Assembly (NCBI RefSeq): GCF_000819865.1
Contig: NZ_CDDF01000012.1
Location: 62,728 to 126,727, forward strand
Origin: Aeromonas eucrenophila
GTDB taxonomy: Bacteria; Pseudomonadota; Gammaproteobacteria; Enterobacterales; Aeromonadaceae
Direction of reading: 5' to 3'
DNA length: 64,000 bases
Shown: positions 1 to 7,720 of the stretch, in pieces
Numbering within the stretch: position 1 is the stretch's first letter
How the letters are laid out: each line of letters starts with the position of its first letter
The notes under the pieces: model-generated
What the model was told of the DNA's origin: nothing
The model's input: the letters and a program-made list of their open reading frames with translations, nothing else
Databases searched by the model: none
Made by a program: the position numbers and the translations under genes

Positions 1-263
1 GCGGTCGGCCCCGAGATGGAGAAACGCGAGCCCCCCGTCACCGCGATGACGATGCCGGCGATGATGGCGGTGTAGAGACCGTGCTGGGGCGGCACGCCGC
101 TGGCGATGGCCAGCGCCATGGCGAGCGGAATGGCGATGATGCCGACCGTGATGCCGGCGATGAGATCGCGACCGAAGCGCGCAACGCTATAGGGTTCGTC
201 GAAACAGGATTGGCGCAATGCGATGGCCAGCTTCACGCCTTGTAAGGAAGCTTGATTGTGCAT
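1..263 (-). CDS. dauA: SulP-family anion/C4-dicarboxylate transporter DauA, N-terminal part
   Basis: The gene reads leftward from an ATG at 263-261 and leaves the window at base 1, so only about 87 residues are visible. They start [13 protein letters not shown] and include [19 protein letters not shown] and [14 protein letters not shown]. This is the first membrane segment and the conserved N-terminal signature of the SulP/SLC26 family, and it is very close to E. coli DauA (YchM), an inner-membrane transporter of succinate and other C4-dicarboxylates that ends in a cytoplasmic STAS domain (outside the window here). The family is certain; assignment to DauA rather than another SulP protein rests on the close match of this short stretch. 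Confidence 0.85.
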   Translation of the reverse strand, partial: MHNQASLQGVKLAIALRQSCFDEPYSVARFGRDLIAGITVGIIAIPLAMALAIASGVPPQHGLYTAIIAGIVIAVTGGSRFSISGPT

Positions 264-783
264 GTCTAGGGTAATACCAGAAGAGGGAGACAAAGGCCGG
301 AGTGAACCGGCACCCGATCATCATCAAGGGCCGGCAGAGCTGTCGACGCGGCGATGGTATCGAGGGCAACCATACCCGAGCCGGCAAGATAATTCGATGG
401 GCAGGATCAAGAAATGGCCATTACCCCACGGTATTGCCGTGGATGAGCGGTATATCGCCGATGTTTATCGCCATTTTAGTTATCCGCCATCATCGACGAT
501 TCGGGGCAAATCAGGGCGACCATCCAACCCCTGCCTCTGCCCGGCCCTCAGGCACTGGTGCCTTGAGAGGCTAGATGCAAACCTGCCAATCGACGCGGCG
601 GCGAATGCCTCTCCCCCGTATCTTTGAGTCGCATTCACCCACCCAGGCGTTGCCAGACAAGGCAGCGCCCCTTGGTCGGTGCCAGATAGCTATCCCAAGC
701 TGCTGATTGTGCTGAAAATAGTCCACAACGACCAAGTTTTGGGCAAACGGACCGAAAAGCCATTTTTTGCGCAGGGTTACGGG
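264..783. other. Intergenic region between dauA and the tRNA-Asn genes
   Basis: About 520 bases without a supported gene. Short open frames exist on both strands (for example 302-574 +), but none has a Shine-Dalgarno sequence or a recognisable product. The region must hold the dauA promoter, which I could not place. I see no convincing structured RNA. Confidence 0.5.
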
Positions 784-812
784 TTGACACCCGTCCGGGG
801 GATCATTAATAT
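784..812 (+). promoter_or_regulatory. Sigma-70 promoter of the tRNA-Asn pair
   Basis: A perfect -35 hexamer TTGACA (784-789) lies 17 bp from a TAATAT -10 (807-812), 28 bp before the first tRNA. The segment just after the -10 is GC-rich (CCGCTCCG), the type of discriminator found in promoters under stringent control, as expected for a stable-RNA operon. Confidence 0.8.
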
Positions 813-839
813 CCGCTCCGTCTCGACGAGACAGGCAAT

Positions 840-915
840 TCCTCCTTAGTTCAGTCGGTAGAACGGCGGACTGTTAATCCGTATGTCACTGGTTCAAGTC
901 CAGTAGGAGGAGCCA
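840..915 (+). tRNA. tRNA-Asn (GTT), copy 1
   Basis: A 76-nt cloverleaf with encoded CCA. The acceptor stem is TCCTCCT paired with AGGAGGA, the anticodon loop CTGTTAATC carries GTT, and the T loop is TTCAAGT. It is almost identical to E. coli tRNA-Asn. It is followed after two bases by a second copy that differs only in the acceptor stem and the outer part of the T stem. Confidence 0.97.
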
Positions 916-917
916 AT

Positions 918-993
918 TCCCTCGTAGTTCAGTCGGTAGAACGGCGGACTGTTAATCCGTATGTCACAGGTTCAAGTCCTGTCGAGGGAGCCA
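918..993 (+). tRNA. tRNA-Asn (GTT), copy 2
   Basis: A second 76-nt tRNA-Asn with encoded CCA, acceptor stem TCCCTCG/CGAGGGA, same D and anticodon arms as copy 1 and a compensated T stem (CAGG/CCTG against CTGG/CCAG in copy 1). The coordinated stem changes show both copies are maintained as functional tRNAs. The pair is cotranscribed from the promoter at 784-812. Confidence 0.97.
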
Positions 994-999
994 TCTTCG

Positions 1000-1034
1000 A
1001 AAGCCCGCTTAGGAAACTGAGCGGGCTTTTTGTT
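1000..1034 (+). terminator. Rho-independent terminator of the tRNA-Asn operon
   Basis: A 10-bp stem AAAGCCCGCT/AGCGGGCTTT (1000-1009 with 1020-1029) with a 10-nt loop is followed by a T-rich tail. The T tail overlaps the stop codon of livF on the opposite strand. Confidence 0.9.
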
Positions 1035-1752
1035 ATTCCGCGCCCCCCAGATAGGCTTTGCGCACGTCCTGGTTGCCCAGCAACTCCTCGCCGCTGCCGC
1101 TTAACCGGATCTTCCCGTTCACCATCACATAGCCCCGATCGGACAGCTTCAGCGCATGGTGGGCGTTTTGCTCGACCAAGAAAATCGTCATGCCGCTTTG
1201 CGCCAGCTCCCGCAGGGTGTGCAGGATCTGTTTCACGACGATGGGGGCGAGCCCGAGACTGGGTTCATCCAGCAGCAACAGCTTGGGGCGGCTCATGAGG
1301 GCGCGGGCGATGGCCAGCATCTGCTGCTCCCCCCCTGACATCGTCATCGCCCGTTGCTTGCGCCGCTCCTTCAAGCGCGGGAACAGATCGAACATGGCTT
1401 GCATATCCTGCGCCCCATGGCGATCGCCTATCGGTATGGTGCCCATCAGCAGATTCTCCTCGACCGTCATGTCGGGGAAGACTCGCCGTCCCTCCGGGGC
1501 CTGGGCAATGCCCGACGAGGCAACAGAATGTGTCGATCGATGGCTGATATCTTCACCGCAAAACAGGATCTGCCCGCTGCGGATCCGTGGCTGACCGAAT
1601 ATGGACATCAAGAGCGTGGATTTCCCGGCCCCATTGGCGCCGATCAACGCCACTGTTTCCCCTTGATGCACCTGCAGGCTGACCTGTGTCAGCGCCTGAA
1701 TGGCGCCATAGAACACATCGACGTCACGAAACTCCAGCATCGCCTCACTCAT
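1033..1752 (-). CDS. livF: Branched-chain amino acid ABC transporter, ATPase LivF
   Basis: This 239-residue protein is the second ATPase of the high-affinity leucine/isoleucine/valine importer (LivJ/K-H-M-G-F) and works at the cytoplasmic face of the inner membrane. It has Walker A GANGAGKST near residue 40, the ABC signature MSGGEQQMLAIARAL near 140, Walker B LLLLDEPSLGL and the switch His in LVEQNAHHAL. The length is that of LivF. Its ATG overlaps the livG stop (ATGA), so the two are translationally coupled. It is the last gene of the leftward livK-H-M-G-F operon. Confidence 0.95.
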   Translation of the reverse strand: MSEAMLEFRDVDVFYGAIQALTQVSLQVHQGETVALIGANGAGKSTLLMSIFGQPRIRSGQILFCGEDISHRSTHSVASSGIAQAPEGRRVFPDMTVEENLLMGTIPIGDRHGAQDMQAMFDLFPRLKERRKQRAMTMSGGEQQMLAIARALMSRPKLLLLDEPSLGLAPIVVKQILHTLRELAQSGMTIFLVEQNAHHALKLSDRGYVMVNGKIRLSGSGEELLGNQDVRKAYLGGAE

Positions 1753-2639
1753 GCGCAGACCTCGTCTTCGTCGGTGCCAAGATAGGCGGCAATCACCTTG
1801 TCATCGTGCTGGATCTGCTCGGGTTTACCCTCTGCAATCACATCACCGTGATCCAGCACTATGATGTGGTCCGAAATCTCCATCACCATGCCCATGTCGT
1901 GCTCAATCAGCAGCACTGTGATGCCGTGATGGTCCCGCAGAAACCGGATGATCTTGCTGAGGGTGCGCGTCTCCACCGGGTTCAGGCCGGCGGCGGGTTC
2001 ATCGAGGCAGATGAGCTCCGGGGCCGTGCACATGGCCCGCGCGATCTCCAGCCGCCGCTGCTGGCCATAGGACATCTCCCCTGCCAAGCGGTTGGCACAA
2101 TCCACCAGATCCACCACCTCGAGCCAGTAAAAGGCGCGATCCAGCGCGCGGCTCTCGGCCCGCCGGTATGCCGGGGTGTTGAGCACCCCGGCCAGCAAGT
2201 TGCGGTTCACCTGCATGTGTTGGGCGACCAGCAAATTTTCCACCACCGACATTTCCCTAAACAGGCGGATATTCTGGAAAGTGCGTGCAAGGCCGGCACG
2301 GTTCACCAGATGGGTGCCACCAAACATCTTGTAGAAGATGCGCTGCCCGAGTTGCGCCGGGTTGACCCAATCCCCTGGCTGGAATGCCTGACCGAGGACC
2401 TGGATCACATTGGTCGTTTGATTGCGTCCGTTGAAAAAGATATTGCCGCCGGTCGCCCGGTAGAAACCGGTCAGGCAGTTGAACACCGTGGTTTTGCCCG
2501 CGCCGTTGGGGCCGATGAGTGCGGTGATGGAGCCGCGCCGCACCGTGAGACTCACGTCATTGAGCGCCTTGATACCGCCAAAGGAGATCATCAGATGCTC
2601 GACATTCAGGATCATGTCGCTGAGAGGACTGTCCGTCAT
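1749..2639 (-). CDS. livG: Branched-chain amino acid ABC transporter, ATPase LivG
   Basis: A 296-residue ABC ATPase, partner of LivF. It carries Walker A GPNGAGKTT, the signature SYGQQRRLEIARAM, Walker B LICLDEPAAGLNP and the His switch in LLIEHDMGM. An insertion of about 40 residues between Walker A and the signature (around NVIQVLGQAFQPGDW) makes it longer than E. coli LivG (255 aa). The start ATG overlaps the livM stop by ATGA. The function follows from family and operon context. Confidence 0.95.
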   Translation of the reverse strand: MTDSPLSDMILNVEHLMISFGGIKALNDVSLTVRRGSITALIGPNGAGKTTVFNCLTGFYRATGGNIFFNGRNQTTNVIQVLGQAFQPGDWVNPAQLGQRIFYKMFGGTHLVNRAGLARTFQNIRLFREMSVVENLLVAQHMQVNRNLLAGVLNTPAYRRAESRALDRAFYWLEVVDLVDCANRLAGEMSYGQQRRLEIARAMCTAPELICLDEPAAGLNPVETRTLSKIIRFLRDHHGITVLLIEHDMGMVMEISDHIIVLDHGDVIAEGKPEQIQHDDKVIAAYLGTDEDEVCA

Positions 2640-3928
2640 GGGGCCACTCCTTTTCGTACCGCGAAGCCGCTGCGGTTGATGCGGATAAGGCCTCGCGGTC
2701 GCCAGATCATCATCACCACCATCAGCATGCCAAACAGCAACACACGGTACTCGGCGAAGCCACGCAGCAGCTCAGGCGTGACCGTCAGCACGAAGGCCGC
2801 CAGCACGACGCCTATGGTCGAGCCCATGCCGCCCAGCACCACGATGGCGAGGATCAGGGCCGATTCGAAGAAGGTGAAGGAAGTCGGGTTGACGAACCCT
2901 TGATAGGTGGCAAAAAACACCCCGGCAATGCCCGCGGTGGAGGCCCCGAGCGTGAAGGCTGAGAGCTTGACCAGCACATGATTGAGCCCCATGGAGCGGC
3001 AGGCAATTTCATCTTCCCGCAGCGCCTCCCAGGCGCGCCCGATCGGCATGCGGGTCAGCCGATGTTTGACATAGAGCACCCACACCACCACCAGCACCAG
3101 AATGGTGTAGATGAAGATGAATTTAAGGTTGGGGTTGTAGCTGAGCTCAAAGAATTCATGGAAAGGCACACCGCCCTGCTCTTTCGCTCGTCGCCCGAAC
3201 TCCAGCCCAAAGAGCGTGGGTGGCGGGGCAGAGATCCCGTTGGGGCCGCCGGTAAAGACCAGCCAGTTATTCAGGATCAGGCGAATGATCTCCCCGAAAC
3301 CAAGCGTCACTATCGCCAGATAATCCCCGTGCATACGCAATACCGGAAACCCCAGCAGGGCCCCGGCCGCCGCCGAGATCAGCGCCGCCAGCGGCAACAT
3401 CGACCAGAACCCAAGGCCGAGGTATTGGTAGCCGAGCGCGAGGCCATAAGCCCCGATGGCATAGAAGGCGACGTAACCCAGATCCAGCAAGCCGGCTAGC
3501 CCCACTACGATGTTCAATCCCAACCCGAGCAGCACATAGATCAGGCCGAGGATCGCCACCGTCAGCACATATTTGGTGGCAACGAAGGGGAAACAAATGG
3601 CCAGCGCGAGCACCAGCGGAATAATCCAGCGCAGGGGATTCTTGTAGTCGGGATCACGCACATAGACGCCCGAGTTGTCCGTTTCAAAAAAAGCGAGCAG
3701 GCGAGCCCCTGCGGCCGTGGTCAAGAAGGCGCTCATCAGAAAGCGCCCTGCCATGACGGCCAGGATGATCCACACCAATCGCTGCCCCGCGAAATTAAAG
3801 CTGTAGCCATCCAGCACCACGCCAACGATGGGGCCAAAGATGATCAGCGCCACCAGACCGGCAAGCATCGCATCCAGCGTGCAGCGCCTGAGTGAGAAAC
3901 CGCCTTGCAACCTCGTCTGTGATCTCAT
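2636..3928 (-). CDS. livM: Branched-chain amino acid ABC transporter, permease LivM
   Basis: A 430-residue inner-membrane permease that forms the translocation channel with LivH. It has the LivM-type N-terminal extension (DUF3382-like, about the first 100 residues, two or three membrane segments). The core permease follows, with motifs such as GLNIVVGLAGLLDLGYVAFYA (start of the domain) and the EAA-like loop REDEIACRSMGLN, which docks on the ATPases. The length agrees with E. coli LivM (425 aa). ATG at 3928, 9 bp after the livH stop. Confidence 0.95.
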   Translation of the reverse strand: MRSQTRLQGGFSLRRCTLDAMLAGLVALIIFGPIVGVVLDGYSFNFAGQRLVWIILAVMAGRFLMSAFLTTAAGARLLAFFETDNSGVYVRDPDYKNPLRWIIPLVLALAICFPFVATKYVLTVAILGLIYVLLGLGLNIVVGLAGLLDLGYVAFYAIGAYGLALGYQYLGLGFWSMLPLAALISAAAGALLGFPVLRMHGDYLAIVTLGFGEIIRLILNNWLVFTGGPNGISAPPPTLFGLEFGRRAKEQGGVPFHEFFELSYNPNLKFIFIYTILVLVVVWVLYVKHRLTRMPIGRAWEALREDEIACRSMGLNHVLVKLSAFTLGASTAGIAGVFFATYQGFVNPTSFTFFESALILAIVVLGGMGSTIGVVLAAFVLTVTPELLRGFAEYRVLLFGMLMVVMMIWRPRGLIRINRSGFAVRKGVAP

Positions 3929-3937
3929 GTCAGGGCC

Positions 3938-4852
3938 TCACACCTTGGTAATGACGGGGCGGCCAAGCAGCCCCTGCGGACGGAAGATGAGGATCATCAC
4001 CAGTAACCCGAACGAAAACACATCCTTGTAATCGGAGTTCACCATCCCCGAGAATTGCGCCTCCGCAATGCCCAGCACCAAGCCCCCCAGCATGGCGCCG
4101 GGCAGAGAGCCAATGCCTCCCAGCACCGCGGCGGTGAAGGCCTTGATGCCAATGATGAAGCCGACATAGAAGTCGAAGGTGCCGTAGTTGAAGGTGATCA
4201 AGACACCGGCCAGCCCCGCCATGGCGGCACCAATCACAAACACCAGCGAGATGATCCTGTCCGTATTGATGCCGATGATGGAAGCCATCTTTCTGTCCTG
4301 TTGCACCGCCCGGCACATGCGCCCCAATTTGGTATTACTGATGATCCAGGTGAGCAATAACATGCCCGCAAAGGAGGCAATCAAAATAAACACCTTGGTG
4401 TAGGTCACCTGGACAAAACCGTCGTCGATATGAAAACGAAATACCCCGTCGAGCAAGGTAGGCACCCCTTGCTGGCGCGGCCCCTGGCTGATTTGCGCGT
4501 AATTTTGCAATATTAATGACATGCCGATGGCGGAAATAAGCGGCGCCAGGCGAGTTGAGTTACGCAGGGGTTTATAAGCGATGCGCTCTATGGTCCAGCC
4601 ATATACACCCGTCACCACTATGGTGAATACCAGGGTGCCGAGGATCAGCAATGGAAAAGAGTGCAATCCGAAGAACGACAATAACGCCAGGCCGATGGCG
4701 CTGAGATAAGCCGAGATCATATATACCTCGCCGTGGGCGAAGTTGATCATGCCGATAATGCCGTACACCATGGTGTAACCGATGGCAATCAGGCCGTAGA
4801 CGGAACCCAGCGTTAATCCATTGATCAATTGCTGCAGGAAAAATACATCCAT
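3938..4852 (-). CDS. livH: Branched-chain amino acid ABC transporter, permease LivH
   Basis: A 304-residue polytopic permease, partner of LivM. Family features are GLTLGSVYGLIAIGYTMVYG at the N-terminus, FAHGEVYM, and the ATPase-contacting loop GRMCRAVQQDRKMASIIGIN. The ATG at 4852 is separated from the livK stop by 96 bp containing a strong hairpin, a common arrangement that lets the binding protein be made in excess over the membrane subunits. Confidence 0.95.
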   Translation of the reverse strand: MDVFFLQQLINGLTLGSVYGLIAIGYTMVYGIIGMINFAHGEVYMISAYLSAIGLALLSFFGLHSFPLLILGTLVFTIVVTGVYGWTIERIAYKPLRNSTRLAPLISAIGMSLILQNYAQISQGPRQQGVPTLLDGVFRFHIDDGFVQVTYTKVFILIASFAGMLLLTWIISNTKLGRMCRAVQQDRKMASIIGINTDRIISLVFVIGAAMAGLAGVLITFNYGTFDFYVGFIIGIKAFTAAVLGGIGSLPGAMLGGLVLGIAEAQFSGMVNSDYKDVFSFGLLVMILIFRPQGLLGRPVITKV

Positions 4853-4896
4853 CCTAGTACGCTCTCTTATGGGTCGCGAAGACCTGGTGTTTATAG

Positions 4897-4918
4897 AGCG
4901 CCGACTCCCGTCGGCGCT
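4897..4918 (-). promoter_or_regulatory. livK-livH intercistronic hairpin
   Basis: A perfect 9-bp stem, AGCGCCGAC/GTCGGCGCT with a 4-nt loop, sits between the livK stop and the livH start. No T-run follows on the minus strand, so it is more likely an mRNA-stabilising or pausing element than a full terminator. Its expected effect is higher livK than livHMGF expression. Confidence 0.6.
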
Positions 4919-4948
4919 GAGCGTTTTCCACTGTGCCGTTATCGGGCA

Positions 4949-6070
4949 TTATTTGACTTCTTTATAGGCGCCCTTGTCGTCCCATTCGTACACCACGTAA
5001 TCGGAGACTTTCAGATCCCCTTTGCTGTCCCAGGACTTTTTACCCATCACAGTCTCAACAGTGTTCCCCTTCAGCCAGGCACTGGCCTTTGCGGAGTCAG
5101 TGCCACCGGCGGCCTTGAATGCCGCGGCAATGGTTTGCACCGAGGCGTAGGCATAGAGGGTGTAGCCTTCCGGCTCAAACTTGTTGGCGCGGAATTTCTC
5201 GATGACCGCTTTGCCGTCCGGGATCAGACGCGGGTCCTGGCCGAAGGTCATATAGATGCCCTTGGTGTACTGAGGGCCACCGGCGGCCGTGACCATCTCG
5301 GCGTTGACGATGCAATCCCCCGAGAAGAACTTGGCCGACACGCCCTGCTCACGCATCTGGCGCACCAGCGGGCCGCCTTCCGGGTGACAGCCACCGAAGA
5401 ACACCACATCGGGTTTCTGCGCACCTATCTTGGTCACCAAGGCGTTGAAGTCTTTTTCGCCACGCGACAAGCCCTCGTACATCACGTCTTTCACGCCGCG
5501 CTTGGCCAGCGCCGCCTTGGTCGCATCGGCAAGCCCCTGGCCGTAGGTATCTTTGTCGTGAATGATCACCACCCGCTTGGCCTTGAGCTTGTCGATGATG
5601 AAGTCACTGGCGACTTGTCCTTGCTGGTCATCGCGTCCGCACATGCGGAACATGTCGCTCATGCCACGCTCGGTGACCAGCGGGTTGGTCGACCCCGGGG
5701 TGATGGCGATGATCCCGGCGTCGTTGTAGACCTCGGAGGCGGGCATGGTCGACGATGAGCAGAAGTGGCCGACCACCGCATTCACTTTGTCCTGATCAAC
5801 CAGACGGTTGGCCACGGCGACGGCCTGTTTGGGTTCACAGGCGTCATCCCCCTGCACCAGCTTGATTTTTTCGCCATTGATCCCGCCTGCGGCGTTGATG
5901 TCATTCGCGGCCTGAGTCGCCCCGTGCCAATACTGATCGCCATAGGTAGCATTCGGCCCGGTGAAGGGGCCTGCCACACCGATCACAATATCCGCGTGGG
6001 CGGAAAATGCCGTGACCAGACAACTCGTCAACACGAGGGAAATAGGACTTCTGATGAAGGTTAGCGACAT
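4949..6070 (-). CDS. livK: Branched-chain amino acid ABC transporter, periplasmic binding protein
   Basis: The exported substrate-binding protein for Leu/Ile/Val, 373 residues. An upstream in-frame TTG at 6088 could extend it, but the ATG at 6070 is preceded at proper distance by AAGGA and gives a standard signal peptide (MSLTFIRSPISLVL...AFSAHA, cut before DIVIG). The mature part follows the LivJ/LivK fold: GPFTGPNATYGDQ, INGEKIKLVQGDDAC, FCSSSTMPASEVYNDAGI. A conserved disulfide-type Cys pair (DACEP and GHFCSS) is present. First gene of the liv operon. Whether it is Leu-specific or general LIV cannot be told from sequence. Confidence 0.92.
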   Translation of the reverse strand: MSLTFIRSPISLVLTSCLVTAFSAHADIVIGVAGPFTGPNATYGDQYWHGATQAANDINAAGGINGEKIKLVQGDDACEPKQAVAVANRLVDQDKVNAVVGHFCSSSTMPASEVYNDAGIIAITPGSTNPLVTERGMSDMFRMCGRDDQQGQVASDFIIDKLKAKRVVIIHDKDTYGQGLADATKAALAKRGVKDVMYEGLSRGEKDFNALVTKIGAQKPDVVFFGGCHPEGGPLVRQMREQGVSAKFFSGDCIVNAEMVTAAGGPQYTKGIYMTFGQDPRLIPDGKAVIEKFRANKFEPEGYTLYAYASVQTIAAAFKAAGGTDSAKASAWLKGNTVETVMGKKSWDSKGDLKVSDYVVYEWDDKGAYKEVK

Positions 6071-6665
6071 TATGCTGTTCCTTAGCAAAGTGGTTTATGT
6101 ATGTGACGTTGAACGCCTCGATGGCGCGCCCAACCCAACAGCAAAAACGAGAACAATATGTACGAAGCGAACTTAATCCAGACATTATCCTGTGAGGTGG
6201 AGGTGGGGTGCTTGCGCTCGTTGCTAGCTGAAAAAAGCTAAGCAAATGATTGTCATAGTTGCAAATCGAGCTGCAATATTTTGACATGCCACAGTATAGG
6301 CGCCCTGTTAAGCGACCCGGCCCGGCGAAGTGAAATTACGGCGGGGATCACATCCGCTTAAAAATAACGAAAATGAATCATGCGGCGGTCAGAATATTTG
6401 CTACCTTGCGCCCAAAAAACGCGGATAAAAAAGCGGAAATATATATTCGGAAAAAAGATGGCATCTTCCATCAGAGAGTCAATGTCCCTTCTCAAGCGAC
6501 GATGACTCTTTGCATCTGCCCTCCCCGCACGGCGTATGAAATCCCCATCACCTGCCTTCAATCCCCGTCGGCTCGCCATTCTCCGGACTTTCTCCCCGTT
6601 CAGGGATGCCATCGGGAGCGGATCCACGCCATACTCTGCGCACTTTCCCCCTGTTCGGAGTCTCC
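6071..6665. other. Divergent intergenic region livK / UPF0114 gene
   Basis: Almost 600 bases without a supported gene. The half nearest livK is relatively AT-rich and must hold the liv promoter and any Lrp-type control sites; no clear -35/-10 pair could be assigned. An imperfect stem (TTGCTAGCT ... AGCTAAGCAA, about 6221-6246) is the only visible secondary structure. Open frames at 6358-6627 (-) and 6373-6705 (+) look fortuitous. Confidence 0.4.
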
Positions 6666-7151
6666 ATGCGTCGTTTCAACTTCATGCTCAATGGCAGCCG
6701 GTTGATGATGTTCCCCTTCTACGTGGCCATCCTGGTCTGCGTTGCCCTGCTGATGGTGAAATTTGCCATGCAGCTCTATGTGCTGTGCCGCGACATCATT
6801 GAGATCCACTACATGGATCTCATCACCGGCGTCCTGACCCTGGTGGACTTCGTGCTGGTGGCGCAGATGCTGATCCTGGTGGCCATCTGCGGCTATGTGC
6901 AGTTCATCCAGACCCAGGAGCAACGCGAGGCGCTCGGCAACAACTGGCTCAGCAAGATCAACTTCGCCTCCCTCAAGCTCATCGTCATCAACTCCCTGGT
7001 CACCATCGCCGGGATCGAGGTACTCAAGGCCTTCCTGGATGACGGGGTCGGCAACGAGGTGGAGATGAAGTGGTCGGTGATCGTGTTCCTGGCCTTCTCG
7101 CTGGCGGCGCTCATCTATGCGATCACCGAGCGACTGGCGGATCACAAATAG
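6666..7151 (+). CDS. UPF0114 (YqhA-like) inner-membrane protein
   Basis: A 161-residue protein with about four membrane helices, matching the YqhA/UPF0114 family in length and pattern: an N-terminal LLMVKF helix, LVDFVLVAQMLILV, the soluble turn NNWLSKINFASLKLIV, and a C-terminal helix ending ITERLADHK. No biochemical role is known for the family. The frame is open further upstream (ATG at 6606), but the ATG at 6666 has GGAG five bases before it and coincides with the family's N-terminus. It is separated by 115 bp from the cytochrome/FTR1 operon and probably not part of it. Confidence 0.85.
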   Translation: MRRFNFMLNGSRLMMFPFYVAILVCVALLMVKFAMQLYVLCRDIIEIHYMDLITGVLTLVDFVLVAQMLILVAICGYVQFIQTQEQREALGNNWLSKINFASLKLIVINSLVTIAGIEVLKAFLDDGVGNEVEMKWSVIVFLAFSLAALIYAITERLADHK

Positions 7152-7190
7152 CCCCCCTTCTGTTCAGGGCCTATTCATCAGTAGCGAAAT

Positions 7191-7205
7191 TGATAACTCT
7201 TTTCA
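7191..7205. promoter_or_regulatory. Possible Fur-binding site upstream of the cytochrome/FTR1 operon
   Basis: TGATAAC-T-CTTTTCA matches the 7-1-7 Fur consensus TGATAAT-N-ATTATCA at 11 of 14 positions and lies 62 bp before the first gene of an operon ending in an iron permease. The match is partial, and the claim that the operon is iron-repressed is inference. Confidence 0.4.
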
Positions 7206-7234
7206 TTGCGGTTACCCCATTGTAAACTTGCTTC

Positions 7235-7253
7235 CCCGGGCGAAATGCCCGGG
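7235..7253 (+). promoter_or_regulatory. Leader hairpin next to the ribosome-binding site
   Basis: A perfect 7-bp GC-only stem CCCGGGC/GCCCGGG with a 5-nt loop (GAAAT) ends three bases before the Shine-Dalgarno TTGGAG of the cytochrome b gene. There is no T-run, so it is not a terminator. Its position suggests an effect on translation initiation or 5' stability. Confidence 0.5.
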
Positions 7254-7266
7254 CGTTGGAGCCTGT

Positions 7267-7716
7267 ATGACAAGCCTTTTTCTCTCACCACGACACTTCT
7301 GGCGATGGCTGGCCTACCACCATCAGGCCGCCGAGGGCAGCCTCTACCTGATGTTCTTCTCCGGGCTGCTGCTGTGGGAGCCGCTGACCCCGCTCTGGTC
7401 CCTGGCCCGCTGGAACCTGTTCCTTCACGTCATGCTGTCGCTGTCCCTGTTCCCCCTGCTGTTTGGCGCCTTCTGGCTCTCTCATCGTCGCCTGCTGCGC
7501 CACAGCCACAAGCCGTTCTTGCGCACAACGGGTCAGATCATCGAGGCCCTGCTGCTGGTCTGCCTTGGCAGCGGCCTGGTGCTCGTCCTGCACGGCACCC
7601 CCGGCGACAGGCTGGGTGCCCTGGCGAGCTGGACACACTGGCTCAGCTCCCTGATGCTCACTCCCCTGGTGCTGCGCCACGCCTGGCGCTGGACCATTCT
7701 CAAATGGCGTTCCTGA
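7267..7716 (+). CDS. Small four-helix b-type cytochrome-like membrane protein
   Basis: 149 residues, four predicted membrane helices (about 24-40, 48-72, 88-108, 122-140). Helix 2 has His54 and His73 near its two ends and helix 4 has His124 and His138, the paired-histidine geometry of a di-haem b-type cytochrome (b561/cytochrome b-like). I do not recognise a named family. The ATG at 7267 follows GGAG at six bases; a longer frame upstream has no ribosome-binding site. It is 4 bp from the hexaheme cytochrome gene and in one operon with it and an FTR1 permease. Inferred role: electron transfer between the quinone pool and the periplasmic haem protein. Confidence 0.7.
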   Translation: MTSLFLSPRHFWRWLAYHHQAAEGSLYLMFFSGLLLWEPLTPLWSLARWNLFLHVMLSLSLFPLLFGAFWLSHRRLLRHSHKPFLRTTGQIIEALLLVCLGSGLVLVLHGTPGDRLGALASWTHWLSSLMLTPLVLRHAWRWTILKWRS

Positions 7717-7720
7717 TCCC

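Noticed and set aside
256..627. 123-codon frame upstream of the tRNA genes
   Set aside because: No ribosome site, no recognisable product, overlaps another frame of similar size.
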